Shown piece by piece: positions 7,929 to 16,178 of a DNA stretch of 33,028 nt (positions are counted from its first letter, which is position 1; every line of letters starts with the position of its first letter). This DNA comes from Qipengyuania pacifica (GTDB taxonomy: Bacteria > Pseudomonadota > Alphaproteobacteria > Sphingomonadales > Sphingomonadaceae). A program made the translations under genes and the position numbers. The DNA is taken from NCBI RefSeq assembly GCF_019857205.1, contig NZ_JAHWXO010000015.1, forward strand, positions 1-33,028, in the 5' to 3' direction. The notes beneath the pieces are model-generated. The model was not told where the DNA came from. It did no database searches and saw only the letters and a list, made by a program, of their open reading frames with translations.

Positions 7929-8000
7929 GCTTTTCGCAAAGTGCGAAGCATGCCTGATAATTAAACGGCCCGACAAGGTGGTGGTACACCGAGCCGGGCC
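7929..8000 (+). promoter_or_regulatory. two tandem hairpins after the NusG-like gene
   Basis: TTCGCA (7933-7938) pairs perfectly with TGCGAA (7942-7947) around a 3-nt loop. A second hairpin follows: GGCCCG (7967-7972) with CGGGCC (7995-8000), enclosing GGTG (7977-7980) with CACC (7987-7990). No long T-run follows, so a simple intrinsic terminator is unlikely. Its place just after an elongation-factor gene and before the next start at 8028 suggests an antitermination or attenuation element. The stems are seen; the role is inferred. Confidence 0.45.
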
Positions 8001-8027
8001 TAACCACAGCGAAGGGTAAGGTTCGCA

Positions 8028-8555
8028 ATGGCTTATGGTTCAATACCCAAACAGGGTGACCCGGTCCACCTGTCGCAGTTCTTTCTCGAGGATCGCCGCT
8101 TTCCGGCAGTCTATTTTCTCTGGGATGACGGTGTGCTCGTCTACATCGGGCAGAGTAAAACCCTCAAGTGGCGCATCGAGACGCACCTCACCGAAGGCAA
8201 GAAGGTCTTCGATTCCGTATCGTTCATTCGGTGCACCATTGATCGGCTGATGGAAATTGAAGGACACTTCATCCAGAAGTTCGCGCCCAAGTATAACGAC
8301 TGTGCAGTTGCCAATGCCGTTCGGGATAACGCGCCATGGCGATTGCGCTCTGCTCTGACCACAAGGATGCTCGATACCAGCCTCGCTGCTGACTATCTCG
8401 GAGTGAGCGAAAGCGCTTTGCGGGCAATACCTGAAGACATCCTCCCCCGTCTCCGGAAGAGGAAGCCGAGGTCCAAGAAGTTCCGCTGGCTGTTCGATCG
8501 TGCAGATCTTGAGACCGTGAAGTCTCAGCATCCGGAGTTCCTTACCGCTTCATAG
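8028..8555 (+). CDS. GIY-YIG nuclease with C-terminal DNA-binding region
   Basis: This 175-residue protein has a GIY-YIG nuclease domain: VYF (residues 28-30) and VYIG (38-41) stand for the GIY and YIG motifs, with Arg49 in KWRI and a conserved Glu at 76 or 78 in LMEIEGHFI. The C-terminal half (about 115-160, AADYLGVSESALR, ending DRADLETVK) resembles a small HTH domain that could target DNA. It lies upstream of an HNH nuclease and the terminase genes. It could act in packaging or host DNA degradation, or be a free-standing homing nuclease. The activity is likely; the target is unknown. Confidence 0.85.
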   Translation: MAYGSIPKQGDPVHLSQFFLEDRRFPAVYFLWDDGVLVYIGQSKTLKWRIETHLTEGKKVFDSVSFIRCTIDRLMEIEGHFIQKFAPKYNDCAVANAVRDNAPWRLRSALTTRMLDTSLAADYLGVSESALRAIPEDILPRLRKRKPRSKKFRWLFDRADLETVKSQHPEFLTAS

Positions 8556-8564
8556 GAGCCGAGC

Positions 8565-8879
8565 ATGGGCGAACGCATACGCGGGCGCAAAGGCGTGGCC
8601 CTCCGACGTGCAAGGCTCGAAGCCGAACCTCTCTGCCGCATGTGCAAGGCTGAAGGCGTTACGAGACGCAGCACTGTCCCCGATCACATTATCCCGCTCG
8701 CCCAAGGTGGCGAGGATGTCGACGAGAACATCCGCTGCCTGTGCGAAGAGCACCACGATCAAGTCACCCGGGAAGAGTTTGGATATCGAGAAAGGCCAGA
8801 GTTCGGAGCGGACGGCTGGCCAGTACCCCCGGGGGGTGGTCGCAAATCGTTTGGTCGACGAGGCGGAAACCGACGTTGA
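8565..8879 (+). CDS. HNH endonuclease
   Basis: This 104-residue protein carries the HNH zinc/nuclease pattern: Cys24-x2-Cys27, Asp40-His41 in VPDHIIPLAQGG, Asn55, Cys58/Cys60 and His63-His64 in CLCEEHH. It has a clear AGGAG before the ATG. HNH proteins placed immediately before terminase genes are common in HK97-like phages and help terminase cut DNA at packaging sites. That role is inferred by synteny. Confidence 0.9.
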   Translation: MGERIRGRKGVALRRARLEAEPLCRMCKAEGVTRRSTVPDHIIPLAQGGEDVDENIRCLCEEHHDQVTREEFGYRERPEFGADGWPVPPGGGRKSFGRRGGNRR

Positions 8880-8926
8880 TCATAATTTCTCACATCCACA
8901 GTTCAGATTGCAGGGCTGAAAGATGA

Positions 8927-9301
8927 ATGCCTAATCCTCGCACCCCGGCTGCGAAGGCCCGGGTCACCGGGGCTGCAGCCAAGAACCCGCAACGCCATCG
9001 CGATCGCAAAGACCCCAAAGGAACGCCGCTCGGAAAGCCCTCCGCTTTTCTGGATGAGCACGGCAAGTCCGCATGGGAGGGGTTCAAGCGGGAACTGCCC
9101 TGGCTAATGGAGAGTGACCGGGCGATCATCGAGGTTTGCGCCAAGGTCCGCGGCGGGTTGCTGTCGGGTGAAGACGTCGGCGTTTCTAAGCTCAACATGC
9201 TGCAGACGATGCTCTCGAAACTGGGGGCGACCCCAGCCGACAGAACCCGGATTGCGATAGCCGATGAAGACGAAGAAGAAGACGAGTTCTTCGACAGCTG
9301 A
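8927..9301 (+). CDS. terminase small subunit (P27-like)
   Basis: This 124-residue protein has a basic proline-rich N-terminus (PNPRTPAAKARVTGAAAKNPQ), a helical core (SAWEGFKRELPWLMESDRAIIEVCAKVRGG) and an acidic tail (EDEEEDEFF). That profile matches P27-family small terminases. It would recognise phage DNA and recruit the large subunit. It precedes and overlaps the large subunit gene by 38 nt. The Shine-Dalgarno region is weak (GAAAGATGA), so translation may depend on upstream coupling. Confidence 0.85.
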   Translation: MPNPRTPAAKARVTGAAAKNPQRHRDRKDPKGTPLGKPSAFLDEHGKSAWEGFKRELPWLMESDRAIIEVCAKVRGGLLSGEDVGVSKLNMLQTMLSKLGATPADRTRIAIADEDEEEDEFFDS

Positions 9302-11144
9302 TCGCGCCACAGCATACGCGAAGGCAGTTGTCGCCGGGAAGATTATTGCAGGGCCTCACGTTCGTAACGCCTGCCAGCGACATCTCGACGATCTGAAGGC
9401 CGGTGCTGCGCGCGGCCTTCGCTTCGATAAGGATCTGGCCGCACGTGCGCTGCGGTTCTTCGAAACGAAACTTAAGCTCTCCGAAGGTCAGTTCGAAGGT
9501 GAGCCTTTCCAGTCGCAGCCCGCACAAGATTTCATCATCGGTTCGATATTCGGCTGGCAGCGTGACAATCCTGATCATGGCTGGGTTCGTCGATTCCGCC
9601 GTGCCTACATCGAGCAGGGCAAGGGCAACGGGAAGTCACCATTAGCGGGCGGGATCGGCCTCTACGGCCTCACCGCCGACAATGAAGCGGGCGCGGAGAT
9701 CTACGCAGCCGGCGCCACCAAAGATCAGGCGGGCATCCTGTTTCGCGATGCCGTGAAAATGAAGGACCAGTCGCCCGATCTTGCCAAGCGCATCAAATCG
9801 AGTGGCGGACCTGGGCGAGAGTTTAATCTCTCGTATCTGGCGAAAGGATCATTTTTCCGGCCGATCAGCCGTGAAGCGAAAAAGACCGGGTCCGGACCAC
9901 GCCCGCACATGGCTTTGTGCGACGAGGTCCACGAACATCCCGATCGCGGCGTGATGGAGATGCTGGAACGCGGCTTCAAATTCCGGCGCCAGCCCTTGCT
10001 GCTGATGATTACCAATTCCGGCAGTGATCGGAATTCGGTTTGCTGGGAAGAGCACGAACACGCCGTTCGGGTCGCATCGGGGAATAGGGACGCGAAGCAC
10101 GGCGATGCCAAATACATCGGCGAACCGCTCGACGATTCCACGTTCGCTTATGTCTGCGCCCTCGATGAGAAGGACGATCCGCTCGAAGATCCAACCTGCT
10201 GGATCAAGGCCAATCCTCTTCTTGGGGTGACAATCACCGAAGATTACCTCGCGGGAGTAGTTGCGCAGGCGAAGGCGCTGCCGGGCAAGCTGAACAACAT
10301 TTTGCGGCTGCACTTCTGCAGATGGACCGACGCAGAGACTGCATGGATGACCCGCGAGACGCTGGAGCCATGCCTGGGCGTATTCGATCCGAGCGAGCAT
10401 CATGGCAAGAAGATCGCGCAGGGCATCGACCTTAGCGGATCGCGCGACATCACTGCGAAGGCCAATATTGTCGAAACGGGCACGATGCCGGTCGAGGTCT
10501 TGGTCAACGGGCAGGCAAAGACGATCGAGAAGCCCACGTATGATTGCTGGATAGAGGCATGGACGCCGGGCGATACGCTTCAAGCGCACGCCGTCGAATG
10601 GAAGCTCGATGTCATCCTGCAGTGGGTCGCCGACGGCTACCTGCAAGCACCCAAGGGCAAAAGCATCCGCTTCGATCATGTTGCCCAGTCTCTGGCAGAT
10701 GATGACCGCGACTATGAAATCGGGCTCATCGCTTACGATCAGTATGCCTTCCGTCGCTTCGAAGAAGAGGTTGTAAAGCTCGGCTTAGATCTACCCTTCA
10801 TCATGCACCCGCAAGGTGGGACGAAAAAGGGTGAACCTAGCGAGGAAATGAAGCAGGTCGCGAAGAGCGAGAACCGCAAGCCGGAAGGTTTGTGGATGCC
10901 TGGCTCGCTTCGTCTCCTCGAAGAAGCAATTCTGGAGGGTCGGATTCGGTTTCTCACGAACCCGGTGCTCATCTCTCACATGATGTCGGCAGTCGTCGAC
11001 GAGGACAAATGGGACAATCGCTGGCTGGCTAAGGAGCGATCATCGAACAAGATCGATGTCGCCGTAGCAATCTGCATGGCCATCGGTGCCGCTGCCGCAA
11101 TGGGCAGCACATCTTCCGCAGAATACCAGATGCTCATCATCTAA
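9264..11144 (+). CDS. terminase large subunit
   Basis: This 626-residue packaging motor would pump DNA into the prohead and cut it. The ATPase domain shows Walker A GKGNGKS (residues 119-125) and Walker B HMALCDE with Asp220-Glu221. The C-terminal nuclease domain has acidic residues in GIDLSGSRDITA (Asp389), AYDQYAF and KIDVAVA. Length and order fit the Terminase_1 (HK97-type) family. The N-terminal lysine- and serine-rich start overlaps the small subunit gene. It is followed by the protease rather than the portal. Confidence 0.96.
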   Translation: MKTKKKTSSSTADRATAYAKAVVAGKIIAGPHVRNACQRHLDDLKAGAARGLRFDKDLAARALRFFETKLKLSEGQFEGEPFQSQPAQDFIIGSIFGWQRDNPDHGWVRRFRRAYIEQGKGNGKSPLAGGIGLYGLTADNEAGAEIYAAGATKDQAGILFRDAVKMKDQSPDLAKRIKSSGGPGREFNLSYLAKGSFFRPISREAKKTGSGPRPHMALCDEVHEHPDRGVMEMLERGFKFRRQPLLLMITNSGSDRNSVCWEEHEHAVRVASGNRDAKHGDAKYIGEPLDDSTFAYVCALDEKDDPLEDPTCWIKANPLLGVTITEDYLAGVVAQAKALPGKLNNILRLHFCRWTDAETAWMTRETLEPCLGVFDPSEHHGKKIAQGIDLSGSRDITAKANIVETGTMPVEVLVNGQAKTIEKPTYDCWIEAWTPGDTLQAHAVEWKLDVILQWVADGYLQAPKGKSIRFDHVAQSLADDDRDYEIGLIAYDQYAFRRFEEEVVKLGLDLPFIMHPQGGTKKGEPSEEMKQVAKSENRKPEGLWMPGSLRLLEEAILEGRIRFLTNPVLISHMMSAVVDEDKWDNRWLAKERSSNKIDVAVAICMAIGAAAAMGSTSSAEYQMLII

Positions 11145-11155
11145 AGGAGCAGCCG

Positions 11156-11779
11156 ATGAAGGATCGGGCCTATTCGTTCATCGAAATCAAGTCGGTGAAC
11201 GAGGAAGAGCGCATCATCGAGGGCATCGCCACGACGCCCTCGACAGACCGGATGGGCGATATCGTCAATCCGATGGGCGCAAAATTCAATCTCCCGCTAC
11301 CGTTTCTCTGGCAGCATCAGCACGACAAACCGGTCGGCCACGTCATCGAGGCCGAGGCAACACCGGCTGGCATCAAGTTCAAGGCGAAGCTTGCTCAGAC
11401 CGACGAGCCCGGCACGCTGAAGGAACTGCTCGACTTCGCCTGGCAGAGCATCAAGATGAAACTCGTCGCCGCCGTGTCGATCGGGTTCAGCCCGATCAAG
11501 TACGCGTTCCTCAAAGAGGGCGGCATCGAATTCGACGAGTGGGATTGGTTCGAGCTCTCTGCCGTCACCATCCCCGCGCAGGCTGATGCGACCATCACTG
11601 CCGTCAAATCGATCGACGCTGGCCTGCGCAAGGCGGCCGGCCGCCCCGAACCTGAAATTCCGCAACGCAGTGCGCCCGCCGCGACAGGCAACATCAAGCG
11701 CACCGTGAAGCTGGATGCACCCGCCCGCGATGGGGCGAAACCCTTTGTCATTCGCTCCATCAAGAGGACGAAACCATGA
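11156..11779 (+). CDS. HK97-family prohead protease
   Basis: This 207-residue serine protease processes the capsid protein during head maturation. The family pattern is visible: an EGIATTPSTDRMGD N-terminal segment, a His in LWQHQHDKPVG, the catalytic Ser in AAVSIGFSP, and WFELSAVTIPA. AAGGAG precedes the ATG. It overlaps the capsid gene by an ATGA junction, so the pair is likely made together. The basic C-terminal tail (about 165-207) may act in scaffold interaction. Confidence 0.94.
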   Translation: MKDRAYSFIEIKSVNEEERIIEGIATTPSTDRMGDIVNPMGAKFNLPLPFLWQHQHDKPVGHVIEAEATPAGIKFKAKLAQTDEPGTLKELLDFAWQSIKMKLVAAVSIGFSPIKYAFLKEGGIEFDEWDWFELSAVTIPAQADATITAVKSIDAGLRKAAGRPEPEIPQRSAPAATGNIKRTVKLDAPARDGAKPFVIRSIKRTKP

Positions 11780-13212
11780 ATATCCAAGAACAGATTGCGG
11801 CCTTCGAGGCTCGCAAGAAGACCCTGCTCGACGCCAACACCGCCATCATGGAAAAGGCGGCTGAAGAAGGCACCACTCTCGATCAGGAACAGTCGGACAC
11901 GTTCGACGAGAACGAAGCCGACATCGCTGAAATCGACAAACATCTCGGTCGCCTGAAGGCCATGGAAAAGGCCATGATTGCCAAGGCGGTTCCGGCTGCT
12001 GGCGGCAATGCTGCTGAAGCTTCGGCTTCGCGCGGCGGTTCCATTCAGGTGAAGGCTCAGCAGAAGCTTGCACCGGGCATCGAGTTCGCGCGGTTGGTCA
12101 AGTGCTACGGCATGGCCAGGGGCGATATCTTCGGCGCTGAACGCTACGCGCAGGCTCGTTACGGCGAGGACAGCAATGCGGTCGGTACGCTGAAATCGCT
12201 CGCTCAGCAGGGCTTCGGCAAGATCGAACGCGCCCCGGTTGGCGCAGGTTCGACTGCAGACGGAAACTGGGCCGCTGATCTTGTATCGGCAGAAGGCGGC
12301 GCATTCGCCGACTTCGTTGAATTCCTTCGCCCGGCAACCATTCTCGGCCAGTTCGGCACGAATGGCATCCCTGCCCTTCGCAACGTGCCGTTCCGTGTCC
12401 CGCTGGGTAGCCAGACGGGTGGCGGTGCCGGTTACTGGGTTGGTGAAGGAAAGGCGAAGCCGCTGACGTCTTTCGACTTTGCCCGCACCACGCTGGAACC
12501 ACTGAAGGCCGCCAACATCGCTGTTCTGACTGAAGAAGTCATTCGCGATGCCAGCGCCAACAGCGAACAGATGGTGCGCGACGCACTGCGCGACGCGTTG
12601 GCAGAGCGTATCGATACCGACTTCATCAACCCGGCAAACGCCGGGACGGCCGGCGTCAAGCCCGCCTCGATCACGAATGGGATCCAGTCGATCGCCGCAA
12701 GTGGTTCGGGCGATGCCGACGATATCCGTCTCGACGTCCGTTCGCTGCTCCAACAGTATATCAACGCCAACAACCGGGGCAGCTCGGCGGTGTTGATCAT
12801 GCAGTCCGGAATGGCGCTTGGTGTCGGCACCATGACGAACGCGCTCGGCCAGGCCGAATTTGGCGACATGGGCATGGACGGTGGGCGGTTGCTGAAACTG
12901 CCGGTGATCACTTCGGAATACGTCCCCGACGGTTTCGTGGTCATTCTCAACGCCAACGACATCTACTTCGCAGACGAAGGTGGCATCGCTGTCGATATGT
13001 CGCGCGAAGCGTCGCTGGAGATGGACAATGCACCGTCGCATGACAGCACCACGCCTACCGAGAGCTCGCTGGTTAGCCTCTGGCAGACCAACAGCGTCGG
13101 TTTCCGCGCCGAACGCACGCTCAACTGGGCGCGCCGCCGCGCAGAAGCAGTCCAGGTCCTGCGCGATGTTGCATGGGGCGGCGCCGTCACCGCACCTTCC
13201 GACGAAGCGTAA
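11776..13212 (+). CDS. HK97-fold major capsid protein
   Basis: This 478-residue capsid protein has an N-terminal coiled-coil delta/scaffold domain (about 1-75, rich in Glu, Lys and Ala), then a linker around residues 76-95 where the protease could cleave. The HK97-fold body follows. Typical pieces are LRPATILGQFG, GAGYWVGEGKAKPLTSFDFA, LKAANIAVLTEEVI and the C-terminal NSVGFRAERTLNWARRR. A GAGGA site precedes the ATG. A strong hairpin follows the stop, consistent with high and separately tuned expression. Confidence 0.96.
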   Translation: MNIQEQIAAFEARKKTLLDANTAIMEKAAEEGTTLDQEQSDTFDENEADIAEIDKHLGRLKAMEKAMIAKAVPAAGGNAAEASASRGGSIQVKAQQKLAPGIEFARLVKCYGMARGDIFGAERYAQARYGEDSNAVGTLKSLAQQGFGKIERAPVGAGSTADGNWAADLVSAEGGAFADFVEFLRPATILGQFGTNGIPALRNVPFRVPLGSQTGGGAGYWVGEGKAKPLTSFDFARTTLEPLKAANIAVLTEEVIRDASANSEQMVRDALRDALAERIDTDFINPANAGTAGVKPASITNGIQSIAASGSGDADDIRLDVRSLLQQYINANNRGSSAVLIMQSGMALGVGTMTNALGQAEFGDMGMDGGRLLKLPVITSEYVPDGFVVILNANDIYFADEGGIAVDMSREASLEMDNAPSHDSTTPTESSLVSLWQTNSVGFRAERTLNWARRRAEAVQVLRDVAWGGAVTAPSDEA

Positions 13213-13223
13213 CTAAGCGGGTG

Positions 13224-13241
13224 GCGGGGCTTCGGCCCCGC
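13224..13241 (+). terminator. UUCG hairpin after the capsid gene (weak terminator or attenuator)
   Basis: GCGGGGC (13224-13230) and GCCCCGC (13235-13241) form a perfect 7-bp stem closed by a TTCG tetraloop, 12 nt after the capsid stop. The following bases (TGCCTCTTTC) are only moderately T-rich. It probably gives partial termination or stabilises the upstream capsid mRNA, since essential genes follow. Confidence 0.6.
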
Positions 13242-13263
13242 TGCCTCTTTCAAGGAGGCTGCA

Positions 13264-13479
13264 ATGGCTCACCGCACTATGATTGCCAATCGCACCGGCC
13301 GCTATGGCACGCGCATGCTGACCGCTGACGAGCCTGTAGTGCTCTCAGGTCCGGAAGCTCGTCTCGCCTTAGCACTCAACGCAGTGCGTGAAGGTGACGA
13401 ACAGCCGTCGAACTCGCCTGAGAAAAAACCCGCTGCGCCGAAGAAGCCCAAACGTCGCAAGAAGAAGTCGAAAGCCTGA
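13264..13479 (+). CDS. small basic head-region protein
   Basis: This 71-residue protein is unrecognised. It has an excellent AAGGAGG before its ATG. The N-terminal half contains TGRYGTRMLTADEPVVLSGPEARLALALNAV, and the C-terminus is a run of Lys/Pro/Arg residues. Position between capsid and portal suggests a head accessory or DNA-associated protein. A decoration or connector role is only a guess. Confidence 0.75.
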   Translation: MAHRTMIANRTGRYGTRMLTADEPVVLSGPEARLALALNAVREGDEQPSNSPEKKPAAPKKPKRRKKKSKA

Positions 13480-13480
13480 C

Positions 13481-14842
13481 ATGAAGTTGCTCGGCTTCAA
13501 CATCTCGCGCGAGAAGGCGCTTACGTCGCCCGCGTCGAGTGGGTGGGGTCGCATTCTCGAATCGTTTTCTGGCGCATGGCAGAAGAACGTCGAGGTCAAT
13601 CCAAAGGCGGTTCTCGCGAACCATGCTGTGTTTTCTTGCATGACGCTGATCGCGAGCGACATTGCGAAGCTACGTGTCAAGCTGGTCGCTTTGAACGACG
13701 GGATCTGGTCGGAAACGACGAACTCTGCTTATTCGCCAGTGCTGCGCAAGCCCAACGCGATACAGACCCGCAACCAATTCTGGGAAAGCTGGATCCTGTC
13801 GAAGCTTTCGCGCGGCAACACATACATTCTGAAGGGTCGCGACAACCGCGGTGTGGTCACTTCGCTGCATGTGCTCGACCCGCAGCGCTGCCAGCCCCTC
13901 ATTGCGCCGGATGGTTCGGTTTATTACCAACTCGATGCCGATAACATCGCCGGGATAACTGAGGCGTCGATCGTCGTGCCAGCCTCTGAGGTGATTCACG
14001 ATCGTTTCAATTGCCTTTTTCACCCGCTGGTTGGCATTTCACCTATCTATGCTTCGGGCCTCGCCGCCACGCAGGGCCTCAGCATTCAGAACAACAGCGC
14101 CAACTTCTTCGGCAACGCCTCGCGCCCGGGTGGACTATTGATCGCGCCAAACAAGATAGACGACGGCAATGCGCAGCGCCTGAAAGAGTATTGGAACTCG
14201 AATTTCACCGGCGAGAACGCAGGCAAGATAGCGGTTCTTGGGGACGGGCTGCAGTATCACAGCCTCTCTGTAACACCTGAAGACGCTCAGATGGTGGAGC
14301 AGTTGAAGTTCACTGCCGAAGTAGTCTGCTCCACATTCCACGTGCCGCCCTACAAAATCGGCGTCGGCGCGTCCCCCACCGCCACAAACGTTCAGGCGCT
14401 CAATCTCGAATATTACAGCCAGTGCCTGCAGACGCTTTTGGAGGCGGCCGAGGTGTGTCTCGACGAAGGCCTCGGTACCGGCGACAAGCTAGGCACCGAA
14501 TTCGACATCGACAATCTGTTACGCATGGACAGCGCGACACAGATGGACGTGCTCGACAAGGCCAAGAACATTCTCACCCTGGACGAACGGCGGAAGCGCC
14601 TCGATGCGCCGCCGATCACCGGGGGCGGCACCGTCTATCTGCAGCAGCAAGATCACTCGATCGAAGCGATCGCCGCGCGGGACAAGCAGCTGATCGAGCA
14701 GGCCGAGAACCCGCCCGCCCTTCCCGCACCGGCGCCGCCGCCGGTCAATGACGATGAACCGGATGAAGCGGAACAGGAAGCTGCTCGGCAAGCCCAGAAG
14801 GCGCTGCTGCGCGAACGTGTCAGGGAGCGCGTGAATGCTTGA
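13481..14842 (+). CDS. HK97-family portal protein
   Basis: This 453-residue portal protein would form the dodecameric DNA gate of the head. Family features are the N-terminal NHAVFSCMTLIASDIAKLRV, LRKPNAIQTRNQFWESWI, the GNTYILKGRD strand, the HDRFNCLFHPLVGISPIYA segment and STFHVPPYKIGVG. The C-terminus is Pro/Glu-rich. The ATG at 13481 is used because residues upstream in frame are a shadow of the previous gene. Its place after the capsid gene differs from the usual terminase-portal-protease-capsid order. Confidence 0.94.
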   Translation: MKLLGFNISREKALTSPASSGWGRILESFSGAWQKNVEVNPKAVLANHAVFSCMTLIASDIAKLRVKLVALNDGIWSETTNSAYSPVLRKPNAIQTRNQFWESWILSKLSRGNTYILKGRDNRGVVTSLHVLDPQRCQPLIAPDGSVYYQLDADNIAGITEASIVVPASEVIHDRFNCLFHPLVGISPIYASGLAATQGLSIQNNSANFFGNASRPGGLLIAPNKIDDGNAQRLKEYWNSNFTGENAGKIAVLGDGLQYHSLSVTPEDAQMVEQLKFTAEVVCSTFHVPPYKIGVGASPTATNVQALNLEYYSQCLQTLLEAAEVCLDEGLGTGDKLGTEFDIDNLLRMDSATQMDVLDKAKNILTLDERRKRLDAPPITGGGTVYLQQQDHSIEAIAARDKQLIEQAENPPALPAPAPPPVNDDEPDEAEQEAARQAQKALLRERVRERVNA

Positions 14843-15338
14843 ACTCGAAGACATCGCGGAAGTCGTCGGCGATGCCGTGCGCGAAGCGACACAGCCGCTC
14901 ATCGCGCGCATCGCGGATCTCGAGAAGCGCCCGGCGTCAGTGTCGGTGCGCTCTGCCGTGATCGATCGCGATGGCAACCTTGTGCTTATGAATTCAGATG
15001 GCAGCACTACAGATCTGGGCCACGTTGTCGGTAAAGACGGGGATCATGGTCGCAACGGTCTAACCGCCGATGATGTAGACGCCCGAATCCTCGAAGATGG
15101 CCGCACGGTCGAGTTCTCGGTCCGCCAGGGCGAGCACGAATATTCGTTCGAACTCGCCTTCCCGGTACCGTTGTATCGCGGCGTGTTTGCGGACGGAGAA
15201 ACCTACGTGAAGGGCGATACGGTTACGTGGGGCGGTAGCCTGTGGCATTGCAGCGCGGAGACCGTCGACAAGCCGGGTGCCGGCGATAGCTGGCAACTGG
15301 CGGTGAAGAAGGGACGCGACGGGAGGGATGCGCGATGA
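14835..15338 (+). CDS. virion-associated protein with collagen-like and carbohydrate-binding-like segments
   Basis: This 167-residue protein begins with a helical segment (1-35). A short collagen-like Gly-X-Y patch (GKDGDHGRNG, about 63-72) follows. Near the C-terminus, residues about 115-160 resemble a small CBM5/12-like module (YRGVFADGETYVKGDTVTW, LWHCSAET, DSWQLAVKKG), with a final GRDGRDA. It overlaps the portal by 8 nt, so it is a head-region gene. It may decorate the capsid or bind sugars. The central fibre protein has a similar module next to collagen-like repeats. Confidence 0.7.
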   Translation: MLELEDIAEVVGDAVREATQPLIARIADLEKRPASVSVRSAVIDRDGNLVLMNSDGSTTDLGHVVGKDGDHGRNGLTADDVDARILEDGRTVEFSVRQGEHEYSFELAFPVPLYRGVFADGETYVKGDTVTWGGSLWHCSAETVDKPGAGDSWQLAVKKGRDGRDAR

Positions 15339-15613
15339 GCGTGACCCTCGCTGAAGCCAAAGCGCAGCTTCGCGTGCGGCACGATGAGCAGGACGATTAC
15401 ATCACGCTGCTGATCAACGCCGCGCGCGGCGCGATCGAGCGCTACACTGGCGACAACTTCGACGAGAGCTTGGACGACCTGAAGGCTGCGCAGCTGCTGT
15501 ATATCGAGTATCTGTTCTACCCGCCTGATAAGATCGACATGGACGAAGTCACCGGCTGGCCGCTCAGCGTTGCTGCGCTCGCCCGCCCCTATCGACTTCC
15601 GACGCTGGCATGA
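15335..15613 (+). CDS. head-tail connector (gp6-like)
   Basis: This 92-residue protein matches the short gp6-like head-tail connector pattern: VTLAEAKAQLRV, DDYITLLINAARGAIERYTG, then LKAAQLLYIEYLFYPP. Such proteins form the ring beneath the portal. It is joined by ATGA overlaps to its neighbours on both sides. Confidence 0.88.
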   Translation: MSVTLAEAKAQLRVRHDEQDDYITLLINAARGAIERYTGDNFDESLDDLKAAQLLYIEYLFYPPDKIDMDEVTGWPLSVAALARPYRLPTLA

Positions 15614-15933
15614 CCGGGCGCCGCCGCGACACGTTGATCACCCTCGAGCGTGTCAGCATCACAAAGAACGAGCACGATGAGGAAGTCGAAGGATTCGCAC
15701 CGGTCGGCACCGAATGGGCCAACGTGATCTACGGCAAGGGAAGCGAGCGCAGGCAAGCGGCTATGGAACAGGCCAGCCAGCCTGCGACATTCTACGTCGA
15801 CGACAATGCTCTTACGCGATCGATCACGACGGCAGACCGGATTGAACTGGACGGCCAGTGGGACATCGAGGGCAACGTGCCCAGCCTCAACCGCGTAGAG
15901 CGCGAAATCACAGCAGTCAGGAACGCAAAATGA
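15610..15933 (+). CDS. head-tail adaptor / head closure protein
   Basis: This 107-residue protein is of the phage head-tail adaptor group. It opens with GRRRDTLITLERVS, has GTEWANVIYGKGSERRQAA in the middle, and ends with a beta-rich segment around DRIELDGQWDIEG. It would sit below the connector ring. It overlaps both neighbours by ATGA. The position directly after the gp6-like gene matches the family. Confidence 0.85.
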   Translation: MTGRRRDTLITLERVSITKNEHDEEVEGFAPVGTEWANVIYGKGSERRQAAMEQASQPATFYVDDNALTRSITTADRIELDGQWDIEGNVPSLNRVEREITAVRNAK

Positions 15934-16178
15934 TCAAGGTAAAGACCCTTCGCCCTCATCGGAACATTCACGGACAGCACAAGGAAGGCGACGAGTATCA
16001 GCACGCTCGCCCCGCGACAGACATTAAGTTCGGCTACGTCGAAGAAGTGCCGCCAACGGTCGCTGAATTGAAAGAAACAGCCGAGGCTCAGAATATCGAA
16101 CTGCCGAAGAAGGGCAGTGGCAAAAAAGGGGCGGTCGTTAAGGCCGACATCGAGAAAGCGGTAAAGAGCGCGGGATGA
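15930..16178 (+). CDS. small neck-region protein with SAP/HeH-like C-terminus
   Basis: This 82-residue protein starts at the ATGA overlap with the adaptor gene; upstream in-frame codons are a shadow. Its N-terminus has IKVKTLRPHRNIHGQHKEGDEY, and the C-terminus (TVAELKETAEAQNIELPKKG, then AVVKADIEKAVK) resembles the small helix-extension-helix fold often seen in short phage head or tail proteins. Its function is unknown. Confidence 0.75.
   Translation: MIKVKTLRPHRNIHGQHKEGDEYQHARPATDIKFGYVEEVPPTVAELKETAEAQNIELPKKGSGKKGAVVKADIEKAVKSAG

Noticed and set aside
7966..8000. Second hairpin as an ordinary rho-independent terminator
   Set aside because: No T-run follows and essential late genes lie directly downstream.
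11395..13041. Very long antisense reading frame (548 codons) opposite protease and capsid
   Set aside because: It is a GC-rich shadow of two confidently identified genes, with no domain, start site or context of its own.
13388..13480. Portal start 31 codons upstream of ATG 13481
   Set aside because: The extra residues are Arg/Lys-rich shadow of the preceding gene, while the chosen start gives a normal portal N-terminus.
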